Shown here piece after piece: positions 41,992 through 51,155 of a DNA stretch of 64,000 bases; within the stretch, counting starts at the first letter, position 1, and each line of letters begins with the position of its first letter. The translations under genes were made by a program, and so were the position numbers. Source of the DNA: Anoxybacterium sp963668245 (lineage in GTDB: Bacteria > Bacillota > Clostridia > Peptostreptococcales > Anaerovoracaceae). The DNA lies in contig OY764195.2 of assembly GCA_963668245.2 (NCBI GenBank), forward strand, positions 2,901,861-2,965,860, given 5' to 3'. A model generated the notes under the pieces. That model saw only the letters and a program-made list of their open reading frames with translations. It did not search any database and was not told the DNA's origin.

Positions 41992-42810
41992 TTACGATAT
42001 ACTTAATATTTTTCTAGCTTCCTCTGGAGAAGCAATCTCTCTTCCAAGAAGCTTTGCAATTTTCACAACTTTTTCTACAAGTTCCCCATTATTTTTAGCA
42101 AGTACACCCTTTTCCACATATAAATTATCTTCAAATCCAACTCTCACATGGCCGCCCATGATGATGGTCGCCGCTGCAATCTCAAACTCACTTTTTCCAA
42201 TACCCGAGGCGGTCCAAGTGCTGCCTGGTGGAATACTGCCTACCATAAAGACTAGGTCTCGAAGTGTTGCAGCCATTTGGACGCCTAAAACAAAGTCAAA
42301 ATGAAGCGGTTCCACCAAAAGTCCTTTTTTATGAGCTTTGAGAGCAATATCAATCATCCCTTTATCAAACACTTCTAATTCCGGTTTGATGCCTCGTTCT
42401 TTCATAATCTTAGCAAAGTTAAAGATAGTGTTATCTGTGTTGATGAAGATTTCATCCCCTCCAAAGTTCAATGTACCACAGTCAAGGGTAGCGAACTCAG
42501 GAGTTGGCTGAATTTCTGTGGACTGAAGTCTCTCTAAATCAGACATTCCTACTGCTCCACCTGTGGAAGGTTGCACAATCACATCTGGGCAAACCTTCAA
42601 GATTGCATCAACACACTCCTGAAAGCGGTCTTTGCTTTGTGTGGGTGTTCCATCGTCCTCACGGACGTGAAGATGGATGACAGCAGCTCCTGCCTGATAG
42701 GCAGATTCTGCCTCTTTCACAATTTCTTCTACAGTATAGGGAACTGCAGGGTTGTGTTCTTTGGTGACCTCTGCACCGCAAATTGCTGCGGTGATAATCA
42801 GTTTCTCCAT
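41992..42810 (-). CDS. kce: 3-keto-5-aminohexanoate cleavage enzyme (BKACE family)
   Basis: A 272-residue TIM-barrel enzyme. It condenses a beta-keto acid with acetyl-CoA in lysine fermentation or related pathways. The zinc site is visible as AAVIHLHVREDDG, with LVEPLHFDFVLG, GSTWTASGIG and GGHVRVGFEDNLYV as family marks. Its substrate may differ from lysine products because the BKACE family is broad. No other lysine-fermentation gene is near. It follows AAAGGAGAAACACA. Confidence 0.87.
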   Translation of the reverse strand: MEKLIITAAICGAEVTKEHNPAVPYTVEEIVKEAESAYQAGAAVIHLHVREDDGTPTQSKDRFQECVDAILKVCPDVIVQPSTGGAVGMSDLERLQSTEIQPTPEFATLDCGTLNFGGDEIFINTDNTIFNFAKIMKERGIKPELEVFDKGMIDIALKAHKKGLLVEPLHFDFVLGVQMAATLRDLVFMVGSIPPGSTWTASGIGKSEFEIAAATIIMGGHVRVGFEDNLYVEKGVLAKNNGELVEKVVKIAKLLGREIASPEEARKILSIS

Positions 42811-42859
42811 TGTGTTTCTCCTTTAGATTAAATAATTTAGATTAAATAAATAACTATAT

Positions 42860-43867
42860 CTAATCGCATAGCAAACTATATATAATGCTTGCGATTCGAT
42901 CCGCATCGTGTCTGATATATCCTTTTTTTATATCAACAAAATTACTTTCAATGAGAGAAATTCCTTGTTCTTTTAATCGATTACGGTCTTCATCAGAGGG
43001 AATAATCTGTATTGCTCCATCTTCTTGATATGGTCTAACTTGATGATTGTCTATGGTTCCATTGTTTGCAATCACATAGTCTAAAATACCCCTCCCTAGA
43101 TATTCTTCGGTACGAACAACATGATCTCCTACCGTATAACCATCCGTTTCTCCTGGTTGTGTCATCATATTACAAATCAATACCTTAATTCCACTTGATT
43201 TGCAAATTGAATCAACAATACCATCTACAAGAAGATTCGGTATGATACTGGTAAATAGACTCCCTGGGCCTATCATAATCAGTTCTGCATCAGCAATAGC
43301 TTCTAACGCGATGGAAGTAGCCGAAGGCTTTTCCGGTGATAAAAAGACCCTCTTGATGGGGCTATTTTCTGCCAAAGTCATCTCAGGTATTTTAGATTCT
43401 CCACAAACAATCTTATCATTTTCTAATTGGGCACATAGCGTAATGTCACTTCCTGTAACAGGAACCACTTGCCCTTTTACTCTTAATATTTCATTGGTCT
43501 TTGCTACGGCCTCTTCAAAATTACCATAGATTCCGTTCAGTGCTGCAATGAAAAGATTTCCAAAGTTTTGGCCTTCCAATCGACCTTCTTGAAAGCGATA
43601 TTCCAATAGTTCCTGCATGGTGCTTTCTTCATCTGCCATAGCCAAAATACAGCTTCTTATGTCTCCTGGTGGAAGCATTCCTAAATCCTCTCTGAGAATT
43701 CCAGATCCACCACCATCGTCAGCAACCGTAACAACTGCTGTCAAATGATCTGTAATTTTTTTCATCCCCCTCAAGATTACAGAGAGTCCAGTGCCTCCAC
43801 CTATGACAACAATTTTAGGACCATTTATCATTTCTTCGATTCGATTTATCCCCTTTGGTTGTTCCAT
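42860..43867 (-). CDS. yvcK: YvcK/GlmR, gluconeogenesis factor of the CofD-like family
   Basis: A 335-residue protein with the nucleotide-sugar binding motif KIVVIGGGTGLSVILRGMKK and VTVADDGGGSGILREDLGML, typical of YvcK. PGSLFTSIIPNLLVDG is a further family stretch. YvcK binds UDP-GlcNAc and coordinates carbon flow to the cell wall. It overlaps the rapZ end closely (43867/43868) in the standard rapZ-yvcK order. Confidence 0.93.
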   Translation of the reverse strand: MEQPKGINRIEEMINGPKIVVIGGGTGLSVILRGMKKITDHLTAVVTVADDGGGSGILREDLGMLPPGDIRSCILAMADEESTMQELLEYRFQEGRLEGQNFGNLFIAALNGIYGNFEEAVAKTNEILRVKGQVVPVTGSDITLCAQLENDKIVCGESKIPEMTLAENSPIKRVFLSPEKPSATSIALEAIADAELIMIGPGSLFTSIIPNLLVDGIVDSICKSSGIKVLICNMMTQPGETDGYTVGDHVVRTEEYLGRGILDYVIANNGTIDNHQVRPYQEDGAIQIIPSDEDRNRLKEQGISLIESNFVDIKKGYIRHDADRIASIIYSLLCD

Positions 43868-44761
43868 CTATTCGTTTCCATCCTTTATAAACTTTTTTAT
43901 TCTTTTTCGTTCTTCAATATCACGGTGTAAGGTGACTACACGCTTTCCCTCCTCTAGCAATCTTTTTGTAACCTCATTGGCTACCGCTACAGAACGATGT
44001 TGCCCACCAGTGCAACCAAATGCCACAACCAAATGTGACTTTCCCTCTTTGGTATAATAAGGTATCAGATGATTGATCATATCATATACCATTCTCAAAA
44101 ATACCTGAGTTTCCTGAAATTTTAGAACATAACGGCTAACCTTCTCACTATTTCCAGTCAGTTTTTTCATACTGGCAAGATAATATGGGTTGGGAATAAA
44201 CCTCATATCAAAGACAATGTCTGCATCAAGGGGAATTCCGTTTTTATAACCAAAAGACTGAACGCTAATGGTAAAACTCTGAGCTTCATCGCCAGAAGTG
44301 AGTAGTTTTTTAATTTCTTGATTCAGCATAGCCGATTTCATGGAAGAAGTATCAATGATGTAATCTGCCATTCCTCTAATCTCAATCAGCTTTTTCCGCT
44401 CTTTCTCAATCCCTGTCATGGTACTACCAGTGAGCGCCAAAGGATGTGCTCTTCTTGTTTCTTTAAATCTCCGAATCAATACTTCATCTGAGGCTTCTAA
44501 AAACATGATGCGAAACTCAAAACCAGTATGCTTGAGCTCGGCCAAACTAGATTTTAGATCATCAAAAAATTCACCACCACGAATATCAATGGTAAAAGCT
44601 GCTTTCTCAATGGTAATCTGATCTCTCATAATCAAATCCATAAAATTTTTTAACAAAGCTGGCGGCATATTGTCAATACAATAATACCCCATGTCCTCCA
44701 AGCAATTAATTGCTTGGCTCTTCCCTGCACCGGACAAGCCAGTGACAATAATCACATCCAT
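43868..44761 (-). CDS. rapZ: RapZ, RNase adapter P-loop protein
   Basis: ATG at 44761 follows AAGGGGTACC; the longer frame to 44788 adds an unlikely basic tail. The 297-residue product has Walker A GLSGAGKS (about residues 7-14), YCIDNMPPALL, and the C-terminal HLVVAFGCTGGQHRSVAVA with the Cys/His substrate site. In firmicutes it links to cell-wall sugar signalling. Confidence 0.94.
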   Translation of the reverse strand: MDVIIVTGLSGAGKSQAINCLEDMGYYCIDNMPPALLKNFMDLIMRDQITIEKAAFTIDIRGGEFFDDLKSSLAELKHTGFEFRIMFLEASDEVLIRRFKETRRAHPLALTGSTMTGIEKERKKLIEIRGMADYIIDTSSMKSAMLNQEIKKLLTSGDEAQSFTISVQSFGYKNGIPLDADIVFDMRFIPNPYYLASMKKLTGNSEKVSRYVLKFQETQVFLRMVYDMINHLIPYYTKEGKSHLVVAFGCTGGQHRSVAVANEVTKRLLEEGKRVVTLHRDIEERKRIKKFIKDGNE

Positions 44762-44790
44762 GGTACCCCTTCTTCCTCTTTGACACACTT

Positions 44791-45687
44791 TTATTCCATC
44801 ACTAAATTATCTACCCTTTGAGGATCCAAACCTGCTGCAAGGATACGTTCAACTGCTCCCCTACAGTCCCCAACTCGTCCGGGAGTATGGGCATCGCTGC
44901 TGATTACAAATCCCACATCTGTTTTAGCCGCCTCTCTAATTCCATCCACAGTAAGCCAATCATGCCATGTGCTGATTTCCATCAACGTATTTTTGTTGGC
45001 ACAAGCCAGCGCAACTTCATAAATATCTACAGCACCCTTGTCTCCTGGATGGGTTAAAATCTTAATTTGATTTTCATAAATTGATCGAACAATCATTTCT
45101 GTATTTTGAAGGACTTGTTTTTTGCTGGTCCGTTTCATAAGTTGACTGCTCCAATAGTTTCGTATATGGATCCCCATGGCTTGGAATGGCTGATCTCCAA
45201 ATACGCCAAAATGATATCCCGCAAGAAGAAAGTCAAATTCTTCCGCGTCTTCTTGTGATACATCCAATTTCCCTGTTCGGTCTATGATATTAGCCTCAAC
45301 CCCAAGGAGAATTTCCATATCTTTATAACACGCTCTCAATCGAACAATTTCTTTTTTCATCTCAGGAAATGCAGAGCGTTTCACTCCATAAGTAATATGA
45401 CCAGGCCCATGATCGGAAATACCAATTGATCGTATGCCTTTTTCTCTGGCAGCCTTCACATTATCTTCAATGGTTCCTTTCCCATGAGAAAACACTGTAT
45501 GAGTATGTATATCATAGGACAGGCTATATTTTGTCCTTCTATCTTGCATCCTTCTATCATGTGCCGTTTTATCTGATTCTGGCTTATCTTGCCCTGTTAT
45601 ACCTTGTGCCAGTTTATCTTGCGTCGCGATCTCTTGACTCAATTCATTTTGTATTGGAGTATGATACTCGCTATTTCTTTTCACCAT
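44791..45687 (-). CDS. PHP-domain phosphoesterase with a QDK-rich N-terminus
   Basis: A 298-residue protein. The PHP metal motifs are DIHTHTVFSHGKG, GISDHGPGH, VEANI, LAGYHFG and HPGD, then SDAHTPGRVGD. This fits YcdX-type or histidinol-phosphatase-like enzymes. The first 50 residues are a low-complexity extension with repeated QDK/QDR (IATQDKLAQGITGQDKPESD) not seen in the core family. It starts at the stop of murB (45687). Confidence 0.85.
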   Translation of the reverse strand: MVKRNSEYHTPIQNELSQEIATQDKLAQGITGQDKPESDKTAHDRRMQDRRTKYSLSYDIHTHTVFSHGKGTIEDNVKAAREKGIRSIGISDHGPGHITYGVKRSAFPEMKKEIVRLRACYKDMEILLGVEANIIDRTGKLDVSQEDAEEFDFLLAGYHFGVFGDQPFQAMGIHIRNYWSSQLMKRTSKKQVLQNTEMIVRSIYENQIKILTHPGDKGAVDIYEVALACANKNTLMEISTWHDWLTVDGIREAAKTDVGFVISSDAHTPGRVGDCRGAVERILAAGLDPQRVDNLVME

Positions 45688-46613
45688 TATTGCTCCTGAT
45701 TTACACCAATGATTCGTACTTCTGGTTCTAAAAGTACATTAGACTTTTCGTACACGGTTGCTCTCACGATTTCCATCAAATCCAAGATGTCTTTTGTAGT
45801 CGCGCTTCCTTTATTAATGATAAATCCAGCATGTAACGAAGACACACAGGCACCTCCGCAGCTAAGACCCCTAAGACCTGCATCTTCAATAAGCTTTCCT
45901 GCAAAATTTCCTTCTGGTCGTTTGAAAAAGCTACCTGCACTTGGATAAGAAAGTGGTTGTTTCTCGACTCGTCTTCCATTGAGTTCCTTTATTCTTGCTT
46001 CAATTACGGATCGTTCTCCTGGCTGAAGTATAAACGTAGCTTCCAGCAATATTTCGCCCGAGTCTTTTAAATTGCTATGCCGATAAGTAAGGTCCAGTTC
46101 TCCTTTTGTTTTTTTTACAATATCGGACCCATCTTTTTTCATCACGATGACTGACTCTAATACTTGAACCATCTCACCGCCATAAGCACCTGCGTTCATA
46201 TAAACCGCACCACCTACAGAACCAGGAATACCTGCTGCAAACTCAAATCCAGCCAGTGCACCTTTTGCTGCTTCTCTTGCCACAGCCGATAGTAACGCAC
46301 CCGCACCTGCATGAATTCGATTGTTTTCCTTTCTGATTGACTGAAAGGATGTCCCGATTTTTATTACAACGCCTCCATAACCCTCATCAGAAAAGAGTAG
46401 ATTCGAGCCATTTCCAATCACAATGTGTGATATTTTTTGTTGTTCCATCTGCTGTAATGTATAAGATAGTTCCAATTGATCCTTCGGTTCAACCAAAAGT
46501 GCCGCAGGACCACCCGTTCGAAAAGAAGTGTGCTCATCCATTGGAGCATTCACTTGTAATTGTTTTTTATCTATTTTCTCATTTAATATTTGATACATTT
46601 CATTTATATTCAA
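45687..46613 (-). CDS. murB: UDP-N-acetylenolpyruvoylglucosamine reductase (MurB)
   Basis: TTG at 46613 is preferred because GGAGGAAACGCC stands before it, giving 308 residues. This FAD enzyme reduces enolpyruvyl-UDP-GlcNAc in peptidoglycan synthesis. FAD-binding motifs are HTSFRTGGPAALLVEP, IVIGNGSNLLFSDEGYGGVV and AGAGALLSAVA. IPGSVGGAVYMNAGAYGGEM and SYPSAGSFFKRPEG (with the catalytic Ser) mark a type II MurB. Confidence 0.94.
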   Translation of the reverse strand: MNINEMYQILNEKIDKKQLQVNAPMDEHTSFRTGGPAALLVEPKDQLELSYTLQQMEQQKISHIVIGNGSNLLFSDEGYGGVVIKIGTSFQSIRKENNRIHAGAGALLSAVAREAAKGALAGFEFAAGIPGSVGGAVYMNAGAYGGEMVQVLESVIVMKKDGSDIVKKTKGELDLTYRHSNLKDSGEILLEATFILQPGERSVIEARIKELNGRRVEKQPLSYPSAGSFFKRPEGNFAGKLIEDAGLRGLSCGGACVSSLHAGFIINKGSATTKDILDLMEIVRATVYEKSNVLLEPEVRIIGVNQEQ

Positions 46614-46704
46614 GGCGTTTCCTCCATCGTAACTTTCTAAGAATATTATATTAAAAAAAGGTAATAAAGTAAACATCATTCCCATTCAATCTCGCAGGAG
46701 GCGC

Positions 46705-46776
46705 TATGTATAATTATAATATTTTATGAATAATTATCGAATTCAACTTGATTTCTTCCCGTTTGAATGGTATACT
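46705..46776 (+). promoter_or_regulatory. argG promoter with ARG-box-like sites
   Basis: TTGATT (46748-46753), 17 bases and TATACT (46771-46776) form a promoter. Upstream, TGTATAATTATA (46707-46718) and TGAATAATTATCGAATTCA (46727-46745) look like ArgR/AhrC boxes, which fits arginine repression of argGH. Confidence 0.6.
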
Positions 46777-46849
46777 CTTTCCAATCATTATTTTTATGGA
46801 TACCATATAAATGAAAAATATAAATAGATGCCTAAAGGAGGATATAAAC

Positions 46850-48052
46850 ATGGCAAAAGAAAAAGTCGTATTAGCTTATTCCGGCGGTCTTGACACTTCA
46901 ATTATTTTGACTTGGCTCAAGGAAAATTTCGATTATGAAGTAATCGCTGTTTGCTGCAATGCAGGACAGGTTGAGGATTTTGATGCAGTAGAAAAAAAAG
47001 CATATGCTACAGGTGCTGCTAAGTCTTACATCATTGATATTCAGGATGAATTTATTTCAGATTATATCTGGCCAACTTTAAAGGCCGGTGCGGTATATGA
47101 AAATGATTACTTGCTTGGAACTTCTATGGCTAGACCTTTAATGGCACAAAAGCTCGTTGAAGTTGCCGAAGCGGAAGGTGCATTTTATATTTGTCACGGT
47201 TGTACTGGAAAAGGAAACGATCAAGTTCGTTTTGAATCCACCATCCATGCATTGAACCCAGCGATTAAAATTATCGCGCCATGGAGAACATGGGACTTTA
47301 AATCTAGAGAAGACTTAATCGCTTATGCAGAAAGCCACAACATTCCAATCGCACAATCGAAAGCAAAAATCTATAGCAGAGACCAAAACATATGGCATAT
47401 CAGCCATGAAGGTGGAAATCTGGAAAGCCCTTGGAATGAGCACTTAGATGATATTCTTGTGATGAGTGTTCCACCGGAACAAGCTCCAGACAAAGCTACA
47501 TATGTGGATGTGGATTTTGAAAAAGGAGCTCCCGTTGGTTTAAACGGCAAGAAAATGTCTCCACTTGAAATACTAACAGAACTCAATAAAATCGGTGGTG
47601 AAAACGCAATCGGCACCATTGATATCGTAGAAAACAGACTCGTTGGAATGAAATCCCGTGGTGTTTATGAGACTCCAGGAGGAACGATTCTTTACAAAGC
47701 CCACGCTGATTTAGAAAAGTTAATCTTAGATCGTGACACCATGACATACAAAAATATGATAGGTCAAAAATATGCACAGCTCGTATATGATGGTCTTTGG
47801 TTTACTCCACTTAGAGAAGCTCTTGATGCTTTTGTAAATTCTACTCAAGAACCTGTAACAGGTACTGTTAGAATGAAGCTTTACAAAGGTAATTGCTTGC
47901 CAGTTGCCTCCAAATCTGAGAATTCCCTTTACAGCGAAGATTTTGCTACATTTGGCGAAGATGAAGTATACAACCAGCAAGATGCAGAAGGATTTATTAA
48001 CCTCTTCTCTCTTGCTATGAAGATTCGAGCGATCTTAAAGCAGAAAAAATAG
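46850..48052 (+). CDS. argG: Argininosuccinate synthase
   Basis: ATG at 46850 follows AAAGGAGGATATAAAC, giving 400 residues. The ATP pyrophosphatase loop VVLAYSGGLDTSIIL is at the N-terminus; YICHGCTGKGNDQVRFE and APWRTWDF follow. It joins citrulline and aspartate in arginine synthesis, using ATP. argH lies 14 bases downstream in the same operon. Confidence 0.97.
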   Translation: MAKEKVVLAYSGGLDTSIILTWLKENFDYEVIAVCCNAGQVEDFDAVEKKAYATGAAKSYIIDIQDEFISDYIWPTLKAGAVYENDYLLGTSMARPLMAQKLVEVAEAEGAFYICHGCTGKGNDQVRFESTIHALNPAIKIIAPWRTWDFKSREDLIAYAESHNIPIAQSKAKIYSRDQNIWHISHEGGNLESPWNEHLDDILVMSVPPEQAPDKATYVDVDFEKGAPVGLNGKKMSPLEILTELNKIGGENAIGTIDIVENRLVGMKSRGVYETPGGTILYKAHADLEKLILDRDTMTYKNMIGQKYAQLVYDGLWFTPLREALDAFVNSTQEPVTGTVRMKLYKGNCLPVASKSENSLYSEDFATFGEDEVYNQQDAEGFINLFSLAMKIRAILKQKK

Positions 48053-48066
48053 TTAGGAGATTTAGT

Positions 48067-49419
48067 ATGAAGCTTTGGAAAGGCAGATTTGTAAAAGCTG
48101 AAAATTCTTTGGCAGAAGAATTCAATGCATCCATCGAAGTGGACCAAAGAATGTATCGTCAAGATATTACAGGAAGCATTGCTCATGCAAAAATGCTTGC
48201 AAAACAGGGAATTCTTACGGTAGATGAATCTTCAGCCATCGAAACAGCTTTGCTGGAAATACTCAGTGAAATAGAAGATGGAAAAATCCAATTTACCATC
48301 GAGCAAGAAGATATTCACATGAATATTGAGAGTATTCTAACCGAAAGAATCGGCGCAACTGGAAAAAAACTCCACACTGCAAGAAGCCGAAACGACCAGG
48401 TTGCTGTAGATATCCGCTTGTATCTAAAGCAGGAGATTCTAACAATTGTTGATTTAATCATAGAATTGACTACCACCTTGACGACTTTAGCGGAACAGCA
48501 TCTAGACACAGTAATGCCAGGATACACCCATTTACAACGTGCTCAGCCTGTTACACTAGCCTACCATCTCCTAGCGTACAGAGAGATGTTCCGACGAGAT
48601 ATCAAGCGATTTGAAAATTGCTATGAAGGAACGGATTGTCTTCCTCTTGGCTCTGGTGCTTTGGCAGGAACAACGTATAACACCGACCGTGTGTTTCTTG
48701 CAAAAGAACTTGAATTTGCTGACGTGTGCAAAAATGCTATGGATGCAGTGAGTGATCGTGACTTTGCTTTGGAGTTTTTAAGCTGTTGCTCCATTAGTAT
48801 GATGCACTTATCCCGTTTCTGTGAAGAATTAATTATTTGGAGTTCCTCCGAATTTAGCTTTATTGAAATTGATGATGCGTTTAGTACTGGAAGCAGTATT
48901 ATGCCACAAAAGAAGAATCCTGACATGGCAGAGTTGATTCGTGGAAAAACAGGTCGTGTTTATGGTGATTTGATGACACTTCTGACCATCATGAAGGGAC
49001 TTCCCCTTGCATACAACAAAGATATGCAGGAAGATAAAGAGCCTGTCTTTGATGCAGGAGATACCATGAAAAAATCCCTAGAGATTTTCACTCAAATGAT
49101 TGGAACCATGAAAGTACGCAAAGAGGTCATGGAGCAAGCCGCCAAATCTGGATTTATGAATGCAACAGATGCAGCAGATTACCTTGTTTCAAAAGGACTC
49201 GCTTTCCGTGATTGTCATGAGATTATTGGAAAAATCGTGCTATACTGTATTGAAAGAAATACAGCAATCGAAGATTTATCCTTAGAGGAGTTAAAGCAGT
49301 TTTCTGATCGCTTTGAAGAAGATATTTTTGATAAGATTCATATCAGAGCATGCATCAGTGCCAAAAAATCCATGGGTTCAACTTCTTTTGATAGTGTAAA
49401 AGAAATGCTGAGAAGCTAA
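48067..49419 (+). CDS. argH: Argininosuccinate lyase
   Basis: A 450-residue enzyme that releases fumarate to give arginine. The N-terminal MKLWKGRFVK, HTARSRNDQVAVD and the fumarase/aspartase signature GSSIMPQKKNPD (about 277-288, with the catalytic Ser) are in place. Its last region is of normal length. AGGAG lies before the ATG. A strong terminator follows at 49438. Confidence 0.97.
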   Translation: MKLWKGRFVKAENSLAEEFNASIEVDQRMYRQDITGSIAHAKMLAKQGILTVDESSAIETALLEILSEIEDGKIQFTIEQEDIHMNIESILTERIGATGKKLHTARSRNDQVAVDIRLYLKQEILTIVDLIIELTTTLTTLAEQHLDTVMPGYTHLQRAQPVTLAYHLLAYREMFRRDIKRFENCYEGTDCLPLGSGALAGTTYNTDRVFLAKELEFADVCKNAMDAVSDRDFALEFLSCCSISMMHLSRFCEELIIWSSSEFSFIEIDDAFSTGSSIMPQKKNPDMAELIRGKTGRVYGDLMTLLTIMKGLPLAYNKDMQEDKEPVFDAGDTMKKSLEIFTQMIGTMKVRKEVMEQAAKSGFMNATDAADYLVSKGLAFRDCHEIIGKIVLYCIERNTAIEDLSLEELKQFSDRFEEDIFDKIHIRACISAKKSMGSTSFDSVKEMLRS

Positions 49420-49437
49420 ATAAAATAAAACTCAAAA

Positions 49438-49458
49438 AACCCGGCGCTGCCGGGTTTT
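49438..49458. terminator. Bidirectional terminator after argH
   Basis: AACCCGGC and GCCGGGTT (49438-49445, 49449-49456) make a compact stem with T-runs or A-runs on both sides. It serves argH and the converging Fic-like gene. Confidence 0.88.
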
Positions 49459-49474
49459 CGTTGTATATACGTAA

Positions 49475-50200
49475 TTATACATTTTGAGTTGCTGTGAGCT
49501 GCATCATCAGTTCCAGTTTGTTGAATACACCACGTTCAACCGCATCATAAAAGGGTTTAATTTCTTCTTTTTTGATATACTGATGAATCATGGTATAGTA
49601 TTCAGATTCATTAATCCCTAATAGAATAGGGGGGTATCCATTTCGTATGAGTTCATAGTACATTGCCATTCTAGCTACTGCTTCCGATTCTTGTTCAAAT
49701 GGATAGATTTCAATCAGTCGATGATGTAAATGGGTCGCTCGTAAGATTGGGTTTCCTTCAAAATCTGCAGTGCCAAGCCAATGAAATAGGATTTCTATTT
49801 GTTCAGCAATTTCACTTGGAAAAGGTGGATTGTAGCTTAGCATCACCAAAATAGGATTGGATCTTCTATACACTGCGTTCGGATTCCCTGATAGAATTCT
49901 GTGAAATTGCAAAAGATATTCCATGGTCAAGTCCATTTTCATTTCGACCATATCATATGCATAACGAATTGCTGCTTCATATCTGCCAATGGAAGCATGA
50001 TCATTGATTGTCACTTCAGTTTGAAATTCACCTTTTACAATGTGCTCCACGTTTTGCCTTTGTACACAGCTTCCATCTAATCGTAATGAGGAATAAATCC
50101 AATCTGTTCGATTCATTTCATCTAGATATTCCATCACCTCACTATTATAAGGTTTGCGATTTTCCAGTATCAGTTTCTTTTTCTTAATCTCACGAAACAT
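49475..50200 (-). CDS. Fic-like protein with a degenerate active-site motif
   Basis: ATG at 50200 follows GAGGGG; the longer frame runs antisense to the mgtC leader and is not used. The 241-residue product has a Fic fold: an N-terminal SSLRLDGSCVQRQNVEHIV (the usual IEGN-like part), and a core helix. The catalytic HPFxxGNGR is replaced by YPFEQESEAVAR (residues 176-187), so the AMP-transfer His and the Gly-Asn-Gly anchor are missing. It may be inactive or act differently. Confidence 0.72.
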   Translation of the reverse strand: MFREIKKKKLILENRKPYNSEVMEYLDEMNRTDWIYSSLRLDGSCVQRQNVEHIVKGEFQTEVTINDHASIGRYEAAIRYAYDMVEMKMDLTMEYLLQFHRILSGNPNAVYRRSNPILVMLSYNPPFPSEIAEQIEILFHWLGTADFEGNPILRATHLHHRLIEIYPFEQESEAVARMAMYYELIRNGYPPILLGINESEYYTMIHQYIKKEEIKPFYDAVERGVFNKLELMMQLTATQNV

Positions 50201-50336
50201 AGTGAACCCCTCACTTCCTGTATCATTCGCCCTATCCGTTTTATTTCTGTCTATTTTAACACAAATACAATCAATATGGTATAATGTTAAGGAATTTAAA
50301 GCGTCGAACCAATCGGAAGGAGAAATGGAGTCCGTC

Positions 50337-51032
50337 ATGCATATTCTATACGATTTATTTAATAAGGATAGTTTTTTGCTTATTGTAATTCTGCGGCTTG
50401 CACTTGCAACCCTTTTTGGAGGTATGATTGGATTAGAACGAGGTGCGGCAAAACATCCCGCTGGCTTTCGCACACATATTCTCGTCTGCGTTGGTGCAGC
50501 TCTTGCCATGCTGACCAATGAATTTGTGTTCAATACAATAACAACCATTGCTGATCCGACTCGAATGGGTGCACAAGTAATTACTGGTGTTGGATTTTTG
50601 GGTGTAGGAACAATTCTGGTCACTGGTGGTCAACAAATCAGAGGACTTACAACAGCAGCCGGTTTATGGGCCTCTGCATGTATTGGTCTTGCAATTGGTA
50701 TTGGATTTTACTCAGGTGCTATCGTTGCTTCCCTATTAGTCTTCGCATCTCTTTCTTTTTTAAAGAAAGTGGAAAACTATGTCTACGAAATGTCAAGAAT
50801 CATGGATCTTTATGTCGAGCTTGAATCTCTTTCAGAACTAAAAGATTATCAAGCATTTGTGCAAAAGCAGAATATCACCATACTCAAGTCCTATCTCAAT
50901 AAGTCGGGAACCAATGAAGCGGACACCATTGGTTTTCATATGTCAGTAAAAATTCCAAGAAAGATGAAACACGCTGATGCAATTGAACTGCTCAGCAACC
51001 ATGAAGGAATCTATTTGATTGAGGAAATGTAA
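50337..51032 (+). CDS. MgtC/SapB family membrane protein
   Basis: ATG at 50337 is chosen; GGAG lies six bases upstream. The 231-residue protein has four or five helices in residues 10-140 and family signs RLALATLFGGMIGLERGAA, FRTHILVCVGAALAMLTNEF and GVGFLGVGTILVTGGQQIRG. A C-terminal ACT-like soluble domain follows. MgtC proteins affect magnesium and acid stress. A promoter (TTAACA, 18 bases, TATAAT at about 50280) precedes it. Confidence 0.88.
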   Translation: MHILYDLFNKDSFLLIVILRLALATLFGGMIGLERGAAKHPAGFRTHILVCVGAALAMLTNEFVFNTITTIADPTRMGAQVITGVGFLGVGTILVTGGQQIRGLTTAAGLWASACIGLAIGIGFYSGAIVASLLVFASLSFLKKVENYVYEMSRIMDLYVELESLSELKDYQAFVQKQNITILKSYLNKSGTNEADTIGFHMSVKIPRKMKHADAIELLSNHEGIYLIEEM

Positions 51033-51093
51033 CATTCATATAATATGAATCAAACGGTATGCTCATTGAAATGCTTCAAAAATAAAAATTAAA

Positions 51094-51143
51094 AAACACC
51101 ACATTGTTACGATTGTTTTCAATCTAAGTTCAATGTGGTGTTT
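51094..51143. terminator. Bidirectional terminator
   Basis: AAACACCACATTG (51094-51106) and CAATGTGGTGTTT (51131-51143) form a perfect 13-bp stem between mgtC and the converging carboxyltransferase gene. Confidence 0.85.
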
Positions 51144-51155
51144 ATGATTTTTGAA

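Noticed and set aside
49475..50623. Longer 382-residue version of the Fic-like gene
   Set aside because: The extra N-terminal part is antisense to the mgtC leader and start, while ATG 50200 has a good ribosome site.
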